From Branchipolynoe longqiensis (lineage: Eukaryota > Annelida > Polychaeta > Phyllodocida > Polynoidae): a DNA stretch of 64,000 bases. The stretch covers positions 80,592,709 through 80,656,708 of the forward strand of contig CM059190.1 of assembly GCA_030323885.1 (NCBI GenBank). The letters run 5' to 3'. Shown piece after piece: positions 30,500 to 41,935 of the stretch. The notes beneath the pieces were generated by a model that saw only the letters and a program-made list of their open reading frames with translations, was not told the DNA's origin and did not search any database. Every line of letters starts with the position of its first letter. The first letter of the stretch is position 1. A program made the translations under genes and the position numbers.

Positions 30500-31268
30500 G
30501 ACGAGACTGGATGGCCGAATGAGTTGAGCGTCCATCTCCCGTGTTGGTCGATCGTGGGATTCTAACTCGCGGGCTCAAATCCTGATCAACTCAGACCAAA
30601 GACTTAAACAATTGATGCTTGTCACTTCCTAGCCAGGCGCTCAGCATTATTAGGATAGGGCAAGGACTGGTTTGCTCATCATCATCATCATCATGCTGTC
30701 GGTCGCGATGCAACAAAGACTGCTTTCATTACTTGACTGCCGCTCTCCATTTAGCTCTCTGCTGTGAGAGTTGCGTCATTTCATGAAAGCTGCCTGCAAA
30801 AGTGTTGAAGTGCTGCTGGCTTTTGCAAGTTACCAGCAGCACTCTCTCGGGGAGCAAATAGAGGTTTCACACCGGCAAGAACATGTCAAGACAGGCGCAA
30901 AACTATTTGTCCCTGCAGTGGCTGGTCGGGAGATGTTGGGAGTTCCCTACATCAACCGCCCTTAATGCTGCCACAGTGACATGGTTTTCTGTTTAGGGTT
31001 TGCTCCCTTAGCCTTCGGTTCTGTCAAGGACGTGTACCACAAGGCAGTGGTTTAGAACTCTGCAAGGCAGGGGCGTCAAACTCCCTGAGGTATTGCTATA
31101 CCTGCATACCACTGGTTTGCTCAGTGTCAGTATAATGTGGGTGTGTAGGATATCAGGTCATGCTGCACTAGAACATCCCAATGAGGGCGCACTGTAACAA
31201 ATCGGTACCCATCCTCATATTACCTTTGGTATTGCCAGGAAGTAAAACTAAAAGAAAAACACCAACCA
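30500..31268 (+). mobile_element. SINE-A interrupted by element X
   Basis: Head ACTGGATGGCCGAATGAG and body to CTGGTTTGCTCA, then X (30679-31111), then the body resumes at 31112 and ends near GGAAGTAAAACTAAAAG. Confidence 0.85.
30679..31111 (-). mobile_element. element X copy nested in SINE-A, antisense
   Basis: The 12-bp target duplication CTGGTTTGCTCA is at 30667-30678 and 31112-31123. The tail complement is (TCA)n. The 60-codon antisense ORF (relative to the tail) is intact at about 30780-30965. Confidence 0.9.
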
Positions 31269-31675
31269 ACGGCCAGGTCATTGCAGTCTGGTCAGGAAGC
31301 AAACTGTCCGCTGTTAGTCAAGGGCGGCTTGGTCAGCACTTAGCTTACCTATGGGTCTTGGACCAACGACTACTGGGCGGGAAGTTACATGAAGGCTCTC
31401 TTAAGTACACATCCTACGTCCAGACAACCCATCTCCTTCAGTCTCTAGAGCGTCATTTGACCATGTCTTGGAGAGATTGGCTACCATGCCTCAAATATAT
31501 CTCCAGCTCCACATGTGGAGTTGATGGCCAAGTGTGCTGTGTGTCGAGCACAGATTTGACTGCCATTCCGATTGCGTTATATTATTTATATAATTACATA
31601 GTATATCTATATATATATATGCATATGTAAATTTATGCATGTGTGCATGTATGCCTGTATGTATGTAGACATGAA

Positions 31676-31722
<47 letters not shown>

Positions 31723-32210
31723 TACCAATGCCGATCACCTGGCAACGAGACGAGAAAACATACACTTGTAACTCTTCCGGATAACTGCGGTTTGGATTTA
31801 ACCCCTTGGATTCCCCATTGGAGACCTCATCCGTTTCAATCAGCCTGTCTGTCTGGCTTCTGTATAATGTAGACAGGCCGCTGACAGCAGCAGCAGTCTG
31901 TCGATAGATTGATCCATTATTCTGATCCCACGTTAAGTCCTCTTATCTAAGGTACTCTGTCTGGAATACTTGGTAGTTCTCCCTTTCTGATCTGGAGAAG
32001 ATCATGGGTTTAATGGACTAAAACCCTTTCCCAATGCACCTCCATTTCTGCAATTTTGTAACCGTACTTTCTACACCTTTCAAATCTGCATATTTCATTC
32101 ATGCGACCTTCATTTATATGATCTTTATTTCTACCTGCGACCTTCATTCCTGCAAGTTTTATTTCTGTCAATTTGATTTCTGTGACCGAAATATCTGCAA
32201 ACTTTATTTT
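31269..32210. other. unclassified, with (AT)n microsatellite
   Basis: 31600-31720 holds TATG/TGTA repeats and a pure (AT)n run. The rest shows no recognised repeat or gene. The 149-codon ORF at 31181-31630 starts inside a SINE tail and has no domain. Confidence 0.4.
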
Positions 32211-32216
32211 CACCAG

Positions 32217-33050
32217 TGTAGTGGTCTGCACTGACCTCTCAGGCAAGGAGACGCATAGACAAGTAGGCGTGGGCAGTATGGTGATATCAGGGAGCCTAGG
32301 TGGTGTAATGCTTAGCACACTGGCCTGGAATGCAAAGAAATGTGGATTTGAATCCCGCTCTAGGCACAATATTTCCCATTTTCATCACCCCCCATGGCAC
32401 TGGTGCATGGCCAGGATCCTGTACAAGCTACACGCTGTATGGTTGTTGAACCTACCCTGTGTATGTATGTAAGTGCATTGCCTGTATGTATGTAATTGTA
32501 AGAATTAAAGGACTTACAATTCCAGGGGGACAAGTGTAGTGGTCTGCACTGACCTCTCAGGCAAGGAGCCGCATAGACAGGTAGGTGTGGGTAGTGTGGT
32601 GATATCAGGGAGCCTAGGTGGTGTAATGCTTAGCACACTGGCCTGGAATGCAAAGAGATGTGGGTTCGAGTCCCGCTCTAGGCGCAATATTTCCCATTTT
32701 CATTACCCCCATGACACTGGTTGGCGAGACCATGATCCTGTACAACCTACACGCTGTATGGTTGTTGAACCTACCATGTGTATGCATGTGTAAGTACATT
32801 GCCTGTATGTACGTAATTGTAAGCATTAAATGACCATCTCAAAGACTTACAATTCCAGGGGGTGTAGGAGGCTGCACTGACCTCTCAGGCAACTCACCAC
32901 ATAGACAGGAAGGCATGGGTAGTGTGTTGATATCAGGCAGCCTAGGTGGTGTAATGGTTAGCACACTGGCCCGGAATGCAAAGCGATGTGGGTTCGAGTC
33001 CCGCTCTAGGTGCAATATTTCCCATTTTTATCACCCCCATGGCACTCATA
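32217..33050 (+). mobile_element. SINE-B tandem trimer
   Basis: Heads at 32217, 32535 and 32862 (periods 318 and 327). Each unit has TGGTGTAATG(C/G)TTAGCACAC and a B-box-like stretch. Each junction reads CTTACAATTCCAGGGGG just before the next head. The third unit ends after CCCATTTTTATCACCCCC. Confidence 0.88.
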
Positions 33051-33198
33051 TTCACATGACTTAGTAAATTATTAATCCATGAATGATTAAATCCAAGCCC
33101 AGGTGCTAGAAGATGGTGAATGTTATTTAAAGCTGTATAGCATCACATTTGAAAACCAAAACAATTACGTAGATTTTATTCTACATATATATAACTAA

Positions 33199-34243
33199 AG
33201 CCCTGTTCACACACGGGCGTTAAGTCACCTCAACTAGTTTGCCTTGTCTAGTTCGACTCACATTGGTTGTGTGGACGCTACACTGAAGCGAATTAGGGCT
33301 AAGTCACCTCATCTAGTTCGCCTCAAGTAGATTTTATTTCTGGTCTTAATGATTTTGTTACTGTTGGTAATTTTGATCATAGCCTATGACTCATCAGTAA
33401 CTGAGCGGGTGATGCCTCTAATTCAGATAATGGTGTTTTTCTAAAATTCAATAAAAATAGATTGTAATCCGTCGCTTTTTCCTTTGCCTTTTTCATCATG
33501 TTTTTTACGGTTTGAACATGTCGTTCCACTTGTCCGTTACTCTGAGGATGAAGTGGACTCGAGAATGTTGGTGTAAACCCATATTCTCTGGCGAAGTTCT
33601 TATATTCCATACTCAAAAACTGTGGCCCATTGTCTGATATTATCACTGACAGAATGCCATGTCTACCAAATATCTGTTTCAATTCTGAAATTACTGCAGC
33701 ACTGGTTGTATTTCGGAGTTCAACTACCTCTGGAAATGTTGAGAAATAGTCTACTACCAGCATATAGTCTTGATCTCCTATCTGAAATAAATCTACCCCG
33801 ACCTTGTGGAACGGAATACATGGTATTTCGTGTGATTTCATGGGTTCTTTGTGTAATTTATTTCTGTACTGCTGACATAACGTGCACCTCTCTATCAAAA
33901 GTGCATATTATATAATTTGGTCTATGAAACTGCTAGCTGTGCGCAGATATTTTGTTCATCATTTATCTTTAGGTTTTCACTGCCCAGCAGAAGTTTTGAT
34001 TGTTCCAAAACAATATGACTCAGTCGATACATATCTAGGTCAAACCCACACTCTCTCATGGTGATGTCGACTAATCAAAACTGGCGCTGGTTAGTATGGA
34101 CTTGCTCATGTGCATATATCGATTTCCGCCTTAAACTGCCCCAAGTACTGCATGTGTGGACACGACTCACTTTCACGCCTAGTTCGCCTCATCTAGTTTG
34201 CCTTATCTAATTTGGCCTAAAGTTGTGTGTGTGAACAAGGCTT
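33199..34243. mobile_element. E4: TIR element carrying a gypsy fragment
   Basis: TIRs AGCCCTGTTCACACAC and AGCCTTGTTCACACAC. The interior is rich in TAGTTCGCCTCA/ATCTAGTTTGCC units. The block 33905-34140 (ATAATTTGGTCTATGAAAC onward) is homologous to the copy at 42695-43258. Flanking TAA/TCA could be a decayed 3-bp target duplication. Confidence 0.7.
33377..33898 (-). pseudogene. Ty3/gypsy integrase fragment
   Basis: A 173-codon reading on the minus strand covers the end of the zinc-binding domain (CTLCQQYRNK, first half missing) and the integrase core. The DDE residues are visible: D in VDLFQIG, D in SDNGPQF and E in NGQVERHVQ. It stops shortly after the core (SPAQLLMSHRL), in the GKL/core region typical of gypsy integrases. 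No RT, protease or LTR is nearby. The fragment lies inside E4 where the sister E4 copy has no such sequence. It is a relic with no expected activity. Confidence 0.85.
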
Positions 34244-34599
34244 CAGATAAGGGCGCACTTATCAAGTATCTGTCACCACATAGAACAGAATACAGAGCCA
34301 ATGTAATAGAAACTGTTACTGCAAAAGCTGATGTTGTCAGCGTTTTGTTGTGCTTCCCAAAATTGATTGTGCAAGTTTGCACTTCAAATATCTCAAAATT
34401 AGCCATTTAAAATAAAAGTCACTTTTAAACAAAAGTAAGGTAGATCATAACGAGTGTCTACATAAAGTATTTATCACAGAGAATGAGAGAAACTCAAAAC
34501 CATCAGACTATGTAACTTGAACTGTGCGTGGGATTGGAAGATGATTAATATCTTTTTGACGTGAAATCCTGTATGGGTGACACTTGATTCACTCTGCCT

Positions 34600-34940
34600 G
34601 GAATTGACGATGGGAGCACTTTTTCCCCCTTCCTGTTCTTCTTCTTTTTCTTCTTATTTGTTTCTTCCTTTTCTTCTTCTGTTTTTCGTTTTATTTCTTA
34701 TTTTTCGTTCTTTTTCTTTTCTTGTTTTCTTATATTTCTTCTATTTTGTTTCTTCTTTTTTCTTCTTGTTTTCTTTTCCTTCTTGTTTTCTTTTTCTTCT
34801 TCTTTGTTCCTTCTTTTTCTTCGTCTTTTCCTTTTTCCTTTTTCTTTTTTTCTTCTTCTTGAGTTCTTCTTGTTCTTCTTGAGTTCTGCCTTTTTGTTCC
34901 TTCTTTTTTTTTCTTTCTTCTTTTTTCTTCTTTTTTGGGG
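34600..34940. repeat. TTC/TTTC-rich polypyrimidine tract
   Basis: About 340 bp of TTCTTC, TTTTCTTTT and related units. The Phe/Ser or Lys/Glu ORFs are compositional artefacts. Confidence 0.93.
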
Positions 34941-35094
34941 GTATTACGCCGATTCCAATATACCGCCCATTTATCTGCACTGACCTTTGGGTCCCAGCCT
35001 ATCTGGTCGATGTATTTATGTTCAATTATGCAATGCCGCTGCTGTCGATACTGGATCTGTGACAGTGGATTAATGCTGGGCTGGCATCCGTTCT

Positions 35095-35265
35095 GTCAGC
35101 AAAAAATAGGCTAGGGTCATAAACTGGTTCACCGAAGACTCTGGTGTCCTGTCTATTGGAAAGTGCCTATAAAAGAACCCTTGCTGCTTATCGGAAAGAG
35201 TAGCCTATGTGGCGGGAGCGGGTTTCCTCCAAAGAAATATGTCAGACGCTTGCTGACGCTTGCTG
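35095..35265 (+). mobile_element. mollusc-type SINE fragment (family N)
   Basis: CTTGCTGCTTATCGGAAAGAGTAG and GGTTTCCTCCAAAGAAATATG match the family at 42580-43378. A 3-copy GACGCTTGCT repeat follows at 35246-35276. Confidence 0.65.
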
Positions 35266-35335
35266 ACGCTTGCTGATAAGAACCAGGTGGCAAGATATTA
35301 GCCAGAAATGGTCCCAATATGGTGCCATAGTGGTT

Positions 35336-35880
35336 GTCGTTCGTTTGTTGTTGTTTTACGTCCTAGCAACATGCCAGGTCATATCACAAAGGGGCATTGC
35401 TGCCATACCCTGACAGGAGCTTCTGTCTGTCCCGGCTGGGCAATGGAAAGATCACTGCTATCATGACCTTGGCCTGCCCAGACCCGGTGGCTAAATATGT
35501 AGAGGGTAGTCTTCCCGCATGTAAGGTCGGGAATGCTTTAGCGTTGACAGTATGTAAGGTCGGGAGTTCGATTCCTGGCTGATTCAAACCAATAACTAAT
35601 ACAATTTGATACTTGTGACTACCTGGCCAGGCTAAATTATATACATTGATACCTAGCCTGCCGCTCGCCATTAATAGGATAGGATGACGACTGGTTAGTA
35701 CAGTATCCGGATAATGTGCCCATGTGGGATGTCGGGTCATGGTGAGGGCAGTCTGGCCTCCCCATGGGGCATCACTATAAAATCACCAAAAGTGTGCATT
35801 GTCTCAAGTCGGTACCCGTCCCGCAATGACCTTAGATGTTGTTAGGACATAATCAACAACAACAACCAAATACTCTTGGC
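35336..35880. mobile_element. two SINE-A pieces in opposite orientation
   Basis: 35336-35395 is an antisense tail (TTGTTGTTTTACGTCCTAGC). From about 35545 to 35870 a sense copy runs from GGTCGGGAGTTCGATTCCTGG (B box) to CATAATCAACAACAACAACC, with a 40-bp insertion-like stretch near 35632. Confidence 0.75.
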
Positions 35881-36044
35881 ATAATAAGCCACGCAATCAA
35901 CTGATGTTTTAAGCGACCTAGCTATTATCTTCTTCATAATTAAGTCATTCGGTTTGAGTAGGCATGGACTCAAACTCACGACCTCCCATATGGGAAGCCA
36001 GCCAGTACGTCGAAGTAGGATGCGGTCAATCACACAGGCATTAA

Positions 36045-36390
36045 GTGTGTGTGTGTTGTTGTTTTACGTCCTAGCAACATTTAAGGTGATATCAGGACGG
36101 GTACCGACTTGTGACAGTGCGCACTAGTGGTGTCTTTATAGTGCTGCCCCACTGGGAGACCAGGCCGCCAGCACCATGGCCTGATATCACACTCAGTCAC
36201 ATTATCCTGACACTGAGCCAACCAGTCCTTGCCCTATCCTAATAATGCCAAGCGCCTGGTTAGGAAGCGACAAGTATCAATTTTTAAGTCATTGGTTTGA
36301 CTCGACCAGGGTTCGAACCCACGATCCCACGGTCTACCAACACAGGATACATATGCTCTAACTCATCCCGCCACCCCATCTGGTTCACAG
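36045..36390 (-). mobile_element. SINE-A copy, antisense, full length
   Basis: TTGTTGTTTTACGTCCTAGC to AACTCATCCCGCCACCCCAT. The B box complement is GGGTTCGAACCC. Confidence 0.9.
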
Positions 36391-36414
36391 GTACTAATGT
36401 TGCTAATTCCAGAC

Positions 36415-36612
36415 CAGACGGGATGGCCGAATGAGTTAGAGCGTCCGTCTCCCATGGTGGTAGATCGTGGGATCGTAGGTTCGAATCCTGGTCCAGTCAA
36501 ACCAATGACTTAAAAAGTGATACTTGTCGCTTCCTAGCCAGACTCTTAGCATTATTAGGATCCGGCAAGGAGCAGTGCAATGAGTAAGACCAGTCATCTG
36601 TGACTGAAATTT
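36415..36612 (+). mobile_element. SINE-A 5' half
   Basis: GACGGGATGGCCGAATGAG and GGTTCGAATCCTGG are intact. The copy ends after CATTATTAGGATCCGGCAAGG. It lies head-to-head with the preceding antisense copy. Confidence 0.85.
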
Positions 36613-36849
36613 CCCCTGCTTAAACAACTAATGTACAAAAATCAAAAGAAATTCTCAGTTTTCTACGAACGAATCAAAGTCTTTTGTTAAGGGTGCTGTA
36701 ACAAGGAATTCAATGACGTCATTCGCCTAGGGAGGTTTGCACTTCCACTTCTCTAATGACAAGTGATAATGCAGTGTTCTGATTGGTTATTGTACAAATA
36801 TGATCTGAAAGTACTCAACTTCCAACCTGTCTCTACCGCAGCGCAAGCT

Positions 36850-37380
36850 ATATGTATTTATTGTTAAACAAAAATTAACATATATGTTTATTCATCAAAC
36901 AATGTCTCTTGTCAGCCCCGAGGCACTGGCTGTCCGGGCATGCAACATTACATCATAATTACATAGAAATGTAATATAATTAAGACATCCAATTAATTAA
37001 AGGTGGATAATCAAATAAAAACATGAAATAGTAATCACCGAAATCATTTCCAACCCCTCACCTACATTAATGTAAAGTAAATTCAATATTAATAATAATT
37101 GAGCATATCTATTTCCCTTGAAAATTTAGCGGAAATTAAAAACCATTGGTCTTAATGTCGCCATGAGTGTGCACTGTTACAAATCCGTACCCATCCTGAT
37201 ACTACCTTACATGTTGCCAGGATGCAAAACTCCAACAAACAACAAACAAACCAACACCGTTCTTTACCATAAATATAGCCATACCTGTTTGGCGTCAGTT
37301 GGGCAATTTGATTTCAAATAGAACTCAGCCTTTGGTTGCAGACCCAATTGACCTATGCCGAATCTCTTACACCAGGGGAT
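36850..37380. repeat. family P fragment, AT-rich sequence and SINE-A tail
   Basis: 36855-36945 resembles family P (TTTATTCATC, CTTGTCAGCCCCGAGGCACTGG). 37130-37250 is a SINE-A 3' end in sense with an ACAAACAACAAACAAACC tail. The rest is unrecognised. Confidence 0.55.
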
Positions 37381-37727
37381 CAGACGGGATGGCCGAATGA
37401 GTTAGAGCGTCTGTCTCCCGTGCTGGTAGATCGTGGGGTCGTGGGGTCGTGGGTTCGAGTCCCGGTCGAGTCAAACCAATGACTTTAAAATGTATACTTG
37501 TCGCTTCCTAGCCAGGCGTTCAGCATTATTAGGATACGGCAAGGACTGGTGTTCTCAGTGTCAGGATAATGTGACTGAGTGGGATACCAGGTCATGGTGC
37601 CAGCGGCCTGGTTTCCCAGTGGGACGGCACTATAAAGTTGCCATGAGTGCGCACTGCCACAAGTCGGTACCCGTCCTGATATGACCTCAGATGTTGCTAG
37701 GACGTAAAACAACAACAAACAACACAA
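37381..37727 (+). mobile_element. SINE-A, reference full-length copy
   Basis: A tRNA-derived SINE. The pol III A box lies in GATGGCCGAATGAGTTAGAG and the B box is GGTTCGAGTCC at 37452-37462. GAGTCAAACCAATGACTTT follows, then a body containing TAGCCAGGCGTTCAGCATTA and CCTGATATGACC, and a tail of GACGTAAAACAACAACAAAC. GTGGGGTC is duplicated just before the B box. The family is transcribed by pol III and moved by a LINE partner in other genomes; the partner here is unknown. 37728-38147 holds nothing I recognise. Confidence 0.92.
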
Positions 37728-38147
37728 ACTTACACCAGGGTCGAATAATGTCTTTCGATGTCTTTAGAGCGTGCTTAATTTGCTTCAGAACAAAATGGGA
37801 TAGGGAATGCCGTGCCTGACTACGTTTCCATGGAGACCAGAAGCTTATTGCCTCGAACACTGCCTTCACCTCCGCTAACTCCTGATTGATCGGGCGTGGC
37901 TGAGCCCCGAGTCGTGCACGGTCCATTTAGGTACTTAACCCCTGGGCGCCCACACCTTGTTCAACGACTCCTTCAACTAACACTAGGACGTACAATCACA
38001 ATAAACAACCCTTCAACTAACGAGGTCAGCTTGCGTAAGGGGTTTGTACGAAAATAGACTCACAAACAGGGAAAGAATGCATGCAGGAGATAGTTATGCC
38101 ACGACAAACGGAATGTGACAAAACAACGGGAACCGTGCGACTATTAT

Positions 38148-38881
38148 GTCCCAGCCACATACACCTTAGTGGACATAGTTGAACGTAGGTGAACGTAGTG
38201 GAGGCTAACGTGGGTCAAACATGGTGTAAGTATGTTAAACTACCTTAACATGTGCTAAGGTATGGCAGGTTTTGGTACGGATACGTTACGGTACAGATAT
38301 GTTCTGGTATGGATGCTGGTACGTTCAACTACGTTCAATTATGTTCAACTATATTCAACTATGTTAGCCTCCACTACATTCACCTACATCCACTCGTGGC
38401 TATTTGACCAGGGCTTTGTCCAAGTATAGTAGAGTATACTAGGGTATGCCAGAGTATGCTAGCATACACTAAATTACACTAGAGTATGTTAGCATATTGG
38501 CTGCAAATTCAGCCTGTAACATAGCACTCTTTTGAACATGTCCAAAGATTAAATCGGCACTCACGGCCCACCCATGTTATTACCACATTAGCATGACGCA
38601 GAAGCATGGATGCTGGTCCATTCAACTACGTTAAACTATGTTTAACTACGTTCAACTATGTTCAACTATGTTCAACTATGTTCAACCATGTTCAACTACG
38701 TTCAACTACGTTCAACTACGTTCAACTGCGTTCAACTACGTTCAACTACGTTCAACTACGTTCAACTACATTCACCTATGTTCAACTACGTTCAACTACA
38801 TTCTACTACGTTCAACTACATTCAACTATGTTAGCCTCCATTACGTTCAACTACGTCCACTAACCTGTATGTGACCGGGCC
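38148..38881. mobile_element. E3: TIR element(s) with GTTCAACTAC repeats
   Basis: The left TIR (GTCCCAGCCACATACACCTT then TAGTGGACATAGTTGAACG) matches, inverted, both 38345-38414 and 38830-38881 (GGCCCGGTCACATACAGGTT). So either two nested copies exist or the right half was duplicated; GGATGCTGGT precedes both right arms. The centre of the second part (38640-38830) is a 10-bp array GTTCAACTAC. No ORF beyond the repeat-encoded ones. Confidence 0.7.
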
Positions 38882-39135
38882 TTTACTGTCTAACGGTGAA
38901 TACAAGTCATTAGACTTAATCCTTATGGGCAGTATAAATACACCGTAATACCAAAAACAAATTCTCCCTCCCTCCCGATGATCCAGACTTGGATCTTTTA
39001 GTTATCATCGCCTCCCTCCCTCCTTCTCTCCCTCCCGATCCTCCCTCCCCATCTTCGCTTCCTCCCTCCCCAACAGTTAGTATGTAAGTACAATGCTGAG
39101 ATAGCATTTGCTGAGTGGATCCCCCCCCCCCCTCC
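38882..39135. repeat. SINE-C tail remnant and CT-rich tract
   Basis: 38882-38940 matches the SINE-C 3' end (CTGTCTAACGGTGAATACAAG). 38960-39075 is CCCTCCCTCC-rich and 39121-39137 is a C-run. Confidence 0.65.
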
Positions 39136-39169
39136 TCCTGTATAAGGAGACTCCTCCTACAAACGGCTC

Positions 39170-41520
39170 AATCAATCAATCAATAGTTCCATCCTCTAGT
39201 CGAGGGTTGGATGCAATGGTTCTCCACTTGTCCCGATGTTGTGCTGTTCTGATAGACTGTGAATAATTCAAGCCTGTCCACTGTGAAATATTTGTAAACC
39301 ATGATGTTCTTGGTCTCCCTCTCCCTCTGCTGCCATTCACCTTCCCTTCCAACAATGTACGGTATATTGAACTCTGACGAATGGTGTGGCCAAAATAAAT
39401 AAGTTTCTTTGTCTGTATAGTGGCAAACAAGCTTTTCTTATTTTTAATTTTTCTGAGAACTTCTTTGTTGGTGATCTTCTTTGTCCATGATATTTTCATC
39501 ATCCTTCGATAAGTCCACATCTCAAATGCTGCTAAACTTTTGTACATTTTCTTAGAGATTGTCCATGTCTCTGCCCCATACATTAGAGTAGACCACACAT
39601 AACACTGAAGAATACGCTTCCTTGTTTGTATTAATATCTTACTTGATGTTAACACTCTATTCATTTTGGAGAATGTTGTTCGGGCTATTGTTATCCTTCT
39701 TTTAATTTCTTCCTCACATCTCCCATCATTTGTAATCTTTTGTCCGAGATATATGAATACGTTTGTGCCATATATGGTTATATTGACATTTGGTTTATCT
39801 GTCTTTTTACTTATAACCATTGTTTTGGTCTTCCTGGCATTCATCTTCATGTTGAATAGTATTCCAGCTTTATTGATTCTATTCACTATATCTTGTAGGT
39901 TTTTCTCACTGTCTGCTAGTATTACACTGTCATCGGCATATCTAAGATTGTTGATGTTCATGCCACCTCTTGTCACTCCCTTGCAATCTTCAATGTGTCT
40001 GAAAATCATCTCTGTGTACAGGTTAAATAGACATGGTGACAATACACACCCCTGTCAAACTCCTCGTTTAATCATAACTTCATCCGATAGGCCCTGCTCC
40101 ATTTTTATAAATGCACGTTGTGTCCAGTATAAGTTCACAATTAGTTTAATGTCTTTGCCATTGACACCAATATCTTGTAAACATTTGATTAACAGTTCAT
40201 GATTGACTCGGTCGAAGGCCTTCTCATAGTCAATAAAGCAGGCATAAACATCCTGGTTCACTTCACAATAACGTTCACAAATCATTCTCATATTGAAAAT
40301 CCCTTCACGTGTACCTCTTCCAGATATAAACCCACTTTGTACGTTACTGATTTGTTCTTCAATTTTCTGTCTGTTTCTCAGTAAAATTATTTTCAGGATC
40401 ATCTTCAACATATGACTCATCAGGCTTAGTGTTCTGTACTCAGTACACAATGTTGGTTTTAGCTTCTTTGGGAGTCGTACAAATATGGATTCATTCATAT
40501 TCAATGGTATAAATCCAGTCTCATAGATGTCAGTTACTAGCTTATGAATGATTTGAATCCCCACTTCATCTAGTCCTTTTATCATTTCTGATGTTATCTG
40601 GTCACTTCCAGGAGCCTTACCTGCCTTTAGATCATTGATAGCCTTCTCAACCTCTGATACTAATATAATATTCCCATCTTCTTTCTCAATTGTGGGTGGG
40701 TTCCCTCTGTCATCATTGCATAGTTCGTTTACATATTCTTCCCATCTGGACTTTATTTCATCTTCTTCAAAGAGCATTTTGCCGTCTTTGTTCTTGATAC
40801 ATTTACTGCTTCTCTGTCTGTATCCTTGACCTGTTATCTCTTTCACTTTCTTGTGCATCTCTCTTGAACGATGTTGAGACTCAAGTTGTTCCACTACTTC
40901 ACACTTCTTATTCCACCATTCATCTTTAGCTTTTTTGCATTCATCTTCTATTTCATTCTTCAGGTGTTTGTATTTAGGTGGATCAGTGGTTTTCACTTTC
41001 TTCCTTTCTGCCATCTTTTCTAGTATGGTTTGCGTCATCCATGATTGCTTTGTCTCTCGTTTTTTATTTGGTAACACCTCCTCTGCTGACTTGACCATGC
41101 TTTCTCTGAGAGCTTCCCATTCCATTTCAATGTTGTTATACTCTCTCTGAGGAGTTTCTTCATTCATCAGTACACTGAATTTGTTATGAACAGAGACATT
41201 ATACTTAGTTCTGTATTTTGCATATTTTAACATGTTCATATCCATTTGAATGTTGTTTTTAATTTTGTCCTGCTGTTTCAATTTCACTACCATACTGATT
41301 ACTACTGGATTATGATCCGAACATATGTCAGCACCTGGATATGTCCTTGCCTGTTTGATACAATTTCGATATCGTTGGTTGACAAGAATGTAATCGATCT
41401 GGTTCCGACATACATCACCAGGGCTCTTCCATGTATATAGTCTTCTCTTTGGATGTTCAAATAAGGTGTTAGCATCCTAAATTGGCTATGAGAAGGCAAT
41501 GGACCACCCAGCGCCATACT
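39170..41520 (-). pseudogene. RTE-like LINE, 5' truncated, one stop in RT
   Basis: On the minus strand the copy starts in the endonuclease C-terminus (NQIDYILVNQRY, then the catalytic-type SDHNPV) and continues through a linker into the RT: KAPGSDQI, EYRTLSLMSH, SGFISGRGTRE, CFIDYEKAFDR, QGCVLSP and YADDSVILA. The frames 41293-40055 and 40042-39176 are the same frame, broken only by TGA at 40057-40055, where related proteins have RGVRQGC. The change fits CpG decay of CGA. A TA insertion near 41430 shifts the endonuclease frame. The C-terminal domain has RRMMKISW and RGRGRPRTSW. The 3' end is (ATTG)n overlapping the stop codon, a short-repeat tail as in RTE elements. Not functional as it stands. 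Confidence 0.85.
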
Positions 41521-41622
41521 GATAACTCTACTATGAACTACCTTTGACAGCTCAGAAGTGGAATCCTGCTCTGCCCACAGTTAATTAAACAAGTGAAGTG
41601 CTATTTCACGTCCCCATTCACC

Positions 41623-41935
41623 GGGCGTGGTGACCGAATCGGTATCGCCTGTGGGAGATCGGGAGTTTGCTTCCTGATCGAACCAAACCAATGACATTGG
41701 CAATTGTCACTTTCTAGCCAGGCACTCACATTAATAGGATATGGCAAGGACTGGTTAGCTCACCAGCAGGATGATATCACAGAGTGGGATATTGGGTTAC
41801 AGTGCTAGCAGCCTCATTTCCCAGGGGGCAGCACTATAAAACCGCCATGAGTGTGCACTGTCACAAGTCGGTACCCGTCCTGATGTGACCTTAAATGTTG
41901 CCAGGATGTCAAACTCCAACAACCAACGAACCAAC
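41623..41935 (+). mobile_element. SINE-A type b copy
   Basis: CCGGGCGTGGTGACCGAATC head, degenerate B box GGGAGTTTGCTTCC, body to GATGTCAAACTCCAACAACC. 41936-42340 is mostly unrecognised, apart from a MITE D-like end (AAAGCTGCATAGTCCACTGG) at about 42042. Confidence 0.8.

Larger units (their letters stand above)
33128..34518. mobile_element. MITE D copy split by E4
   Basis: Left part 33128-33198 (AGCTGTATAGCATCACATTT) and right part 34246-34518, ending CCATCAGACTATGTAACTT, form one element of the family seen whole at 60903-61255 and 51312-51532. E4 lies between TAACTAA and AGATAAGG, where the uninterrupted copy reads TAACTTAGATA. Confidence 0.75.

Noticed and set aside
31181..31630. 149-codon ORF as a host gene
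   Set aside because: It starts in a SINE-A tail, has no recognised domain and no splice or promoter context.
34577..34983. Phe- and Lys-rich ORFs
   Set aside because: They are products of the TTC/GAA tract.
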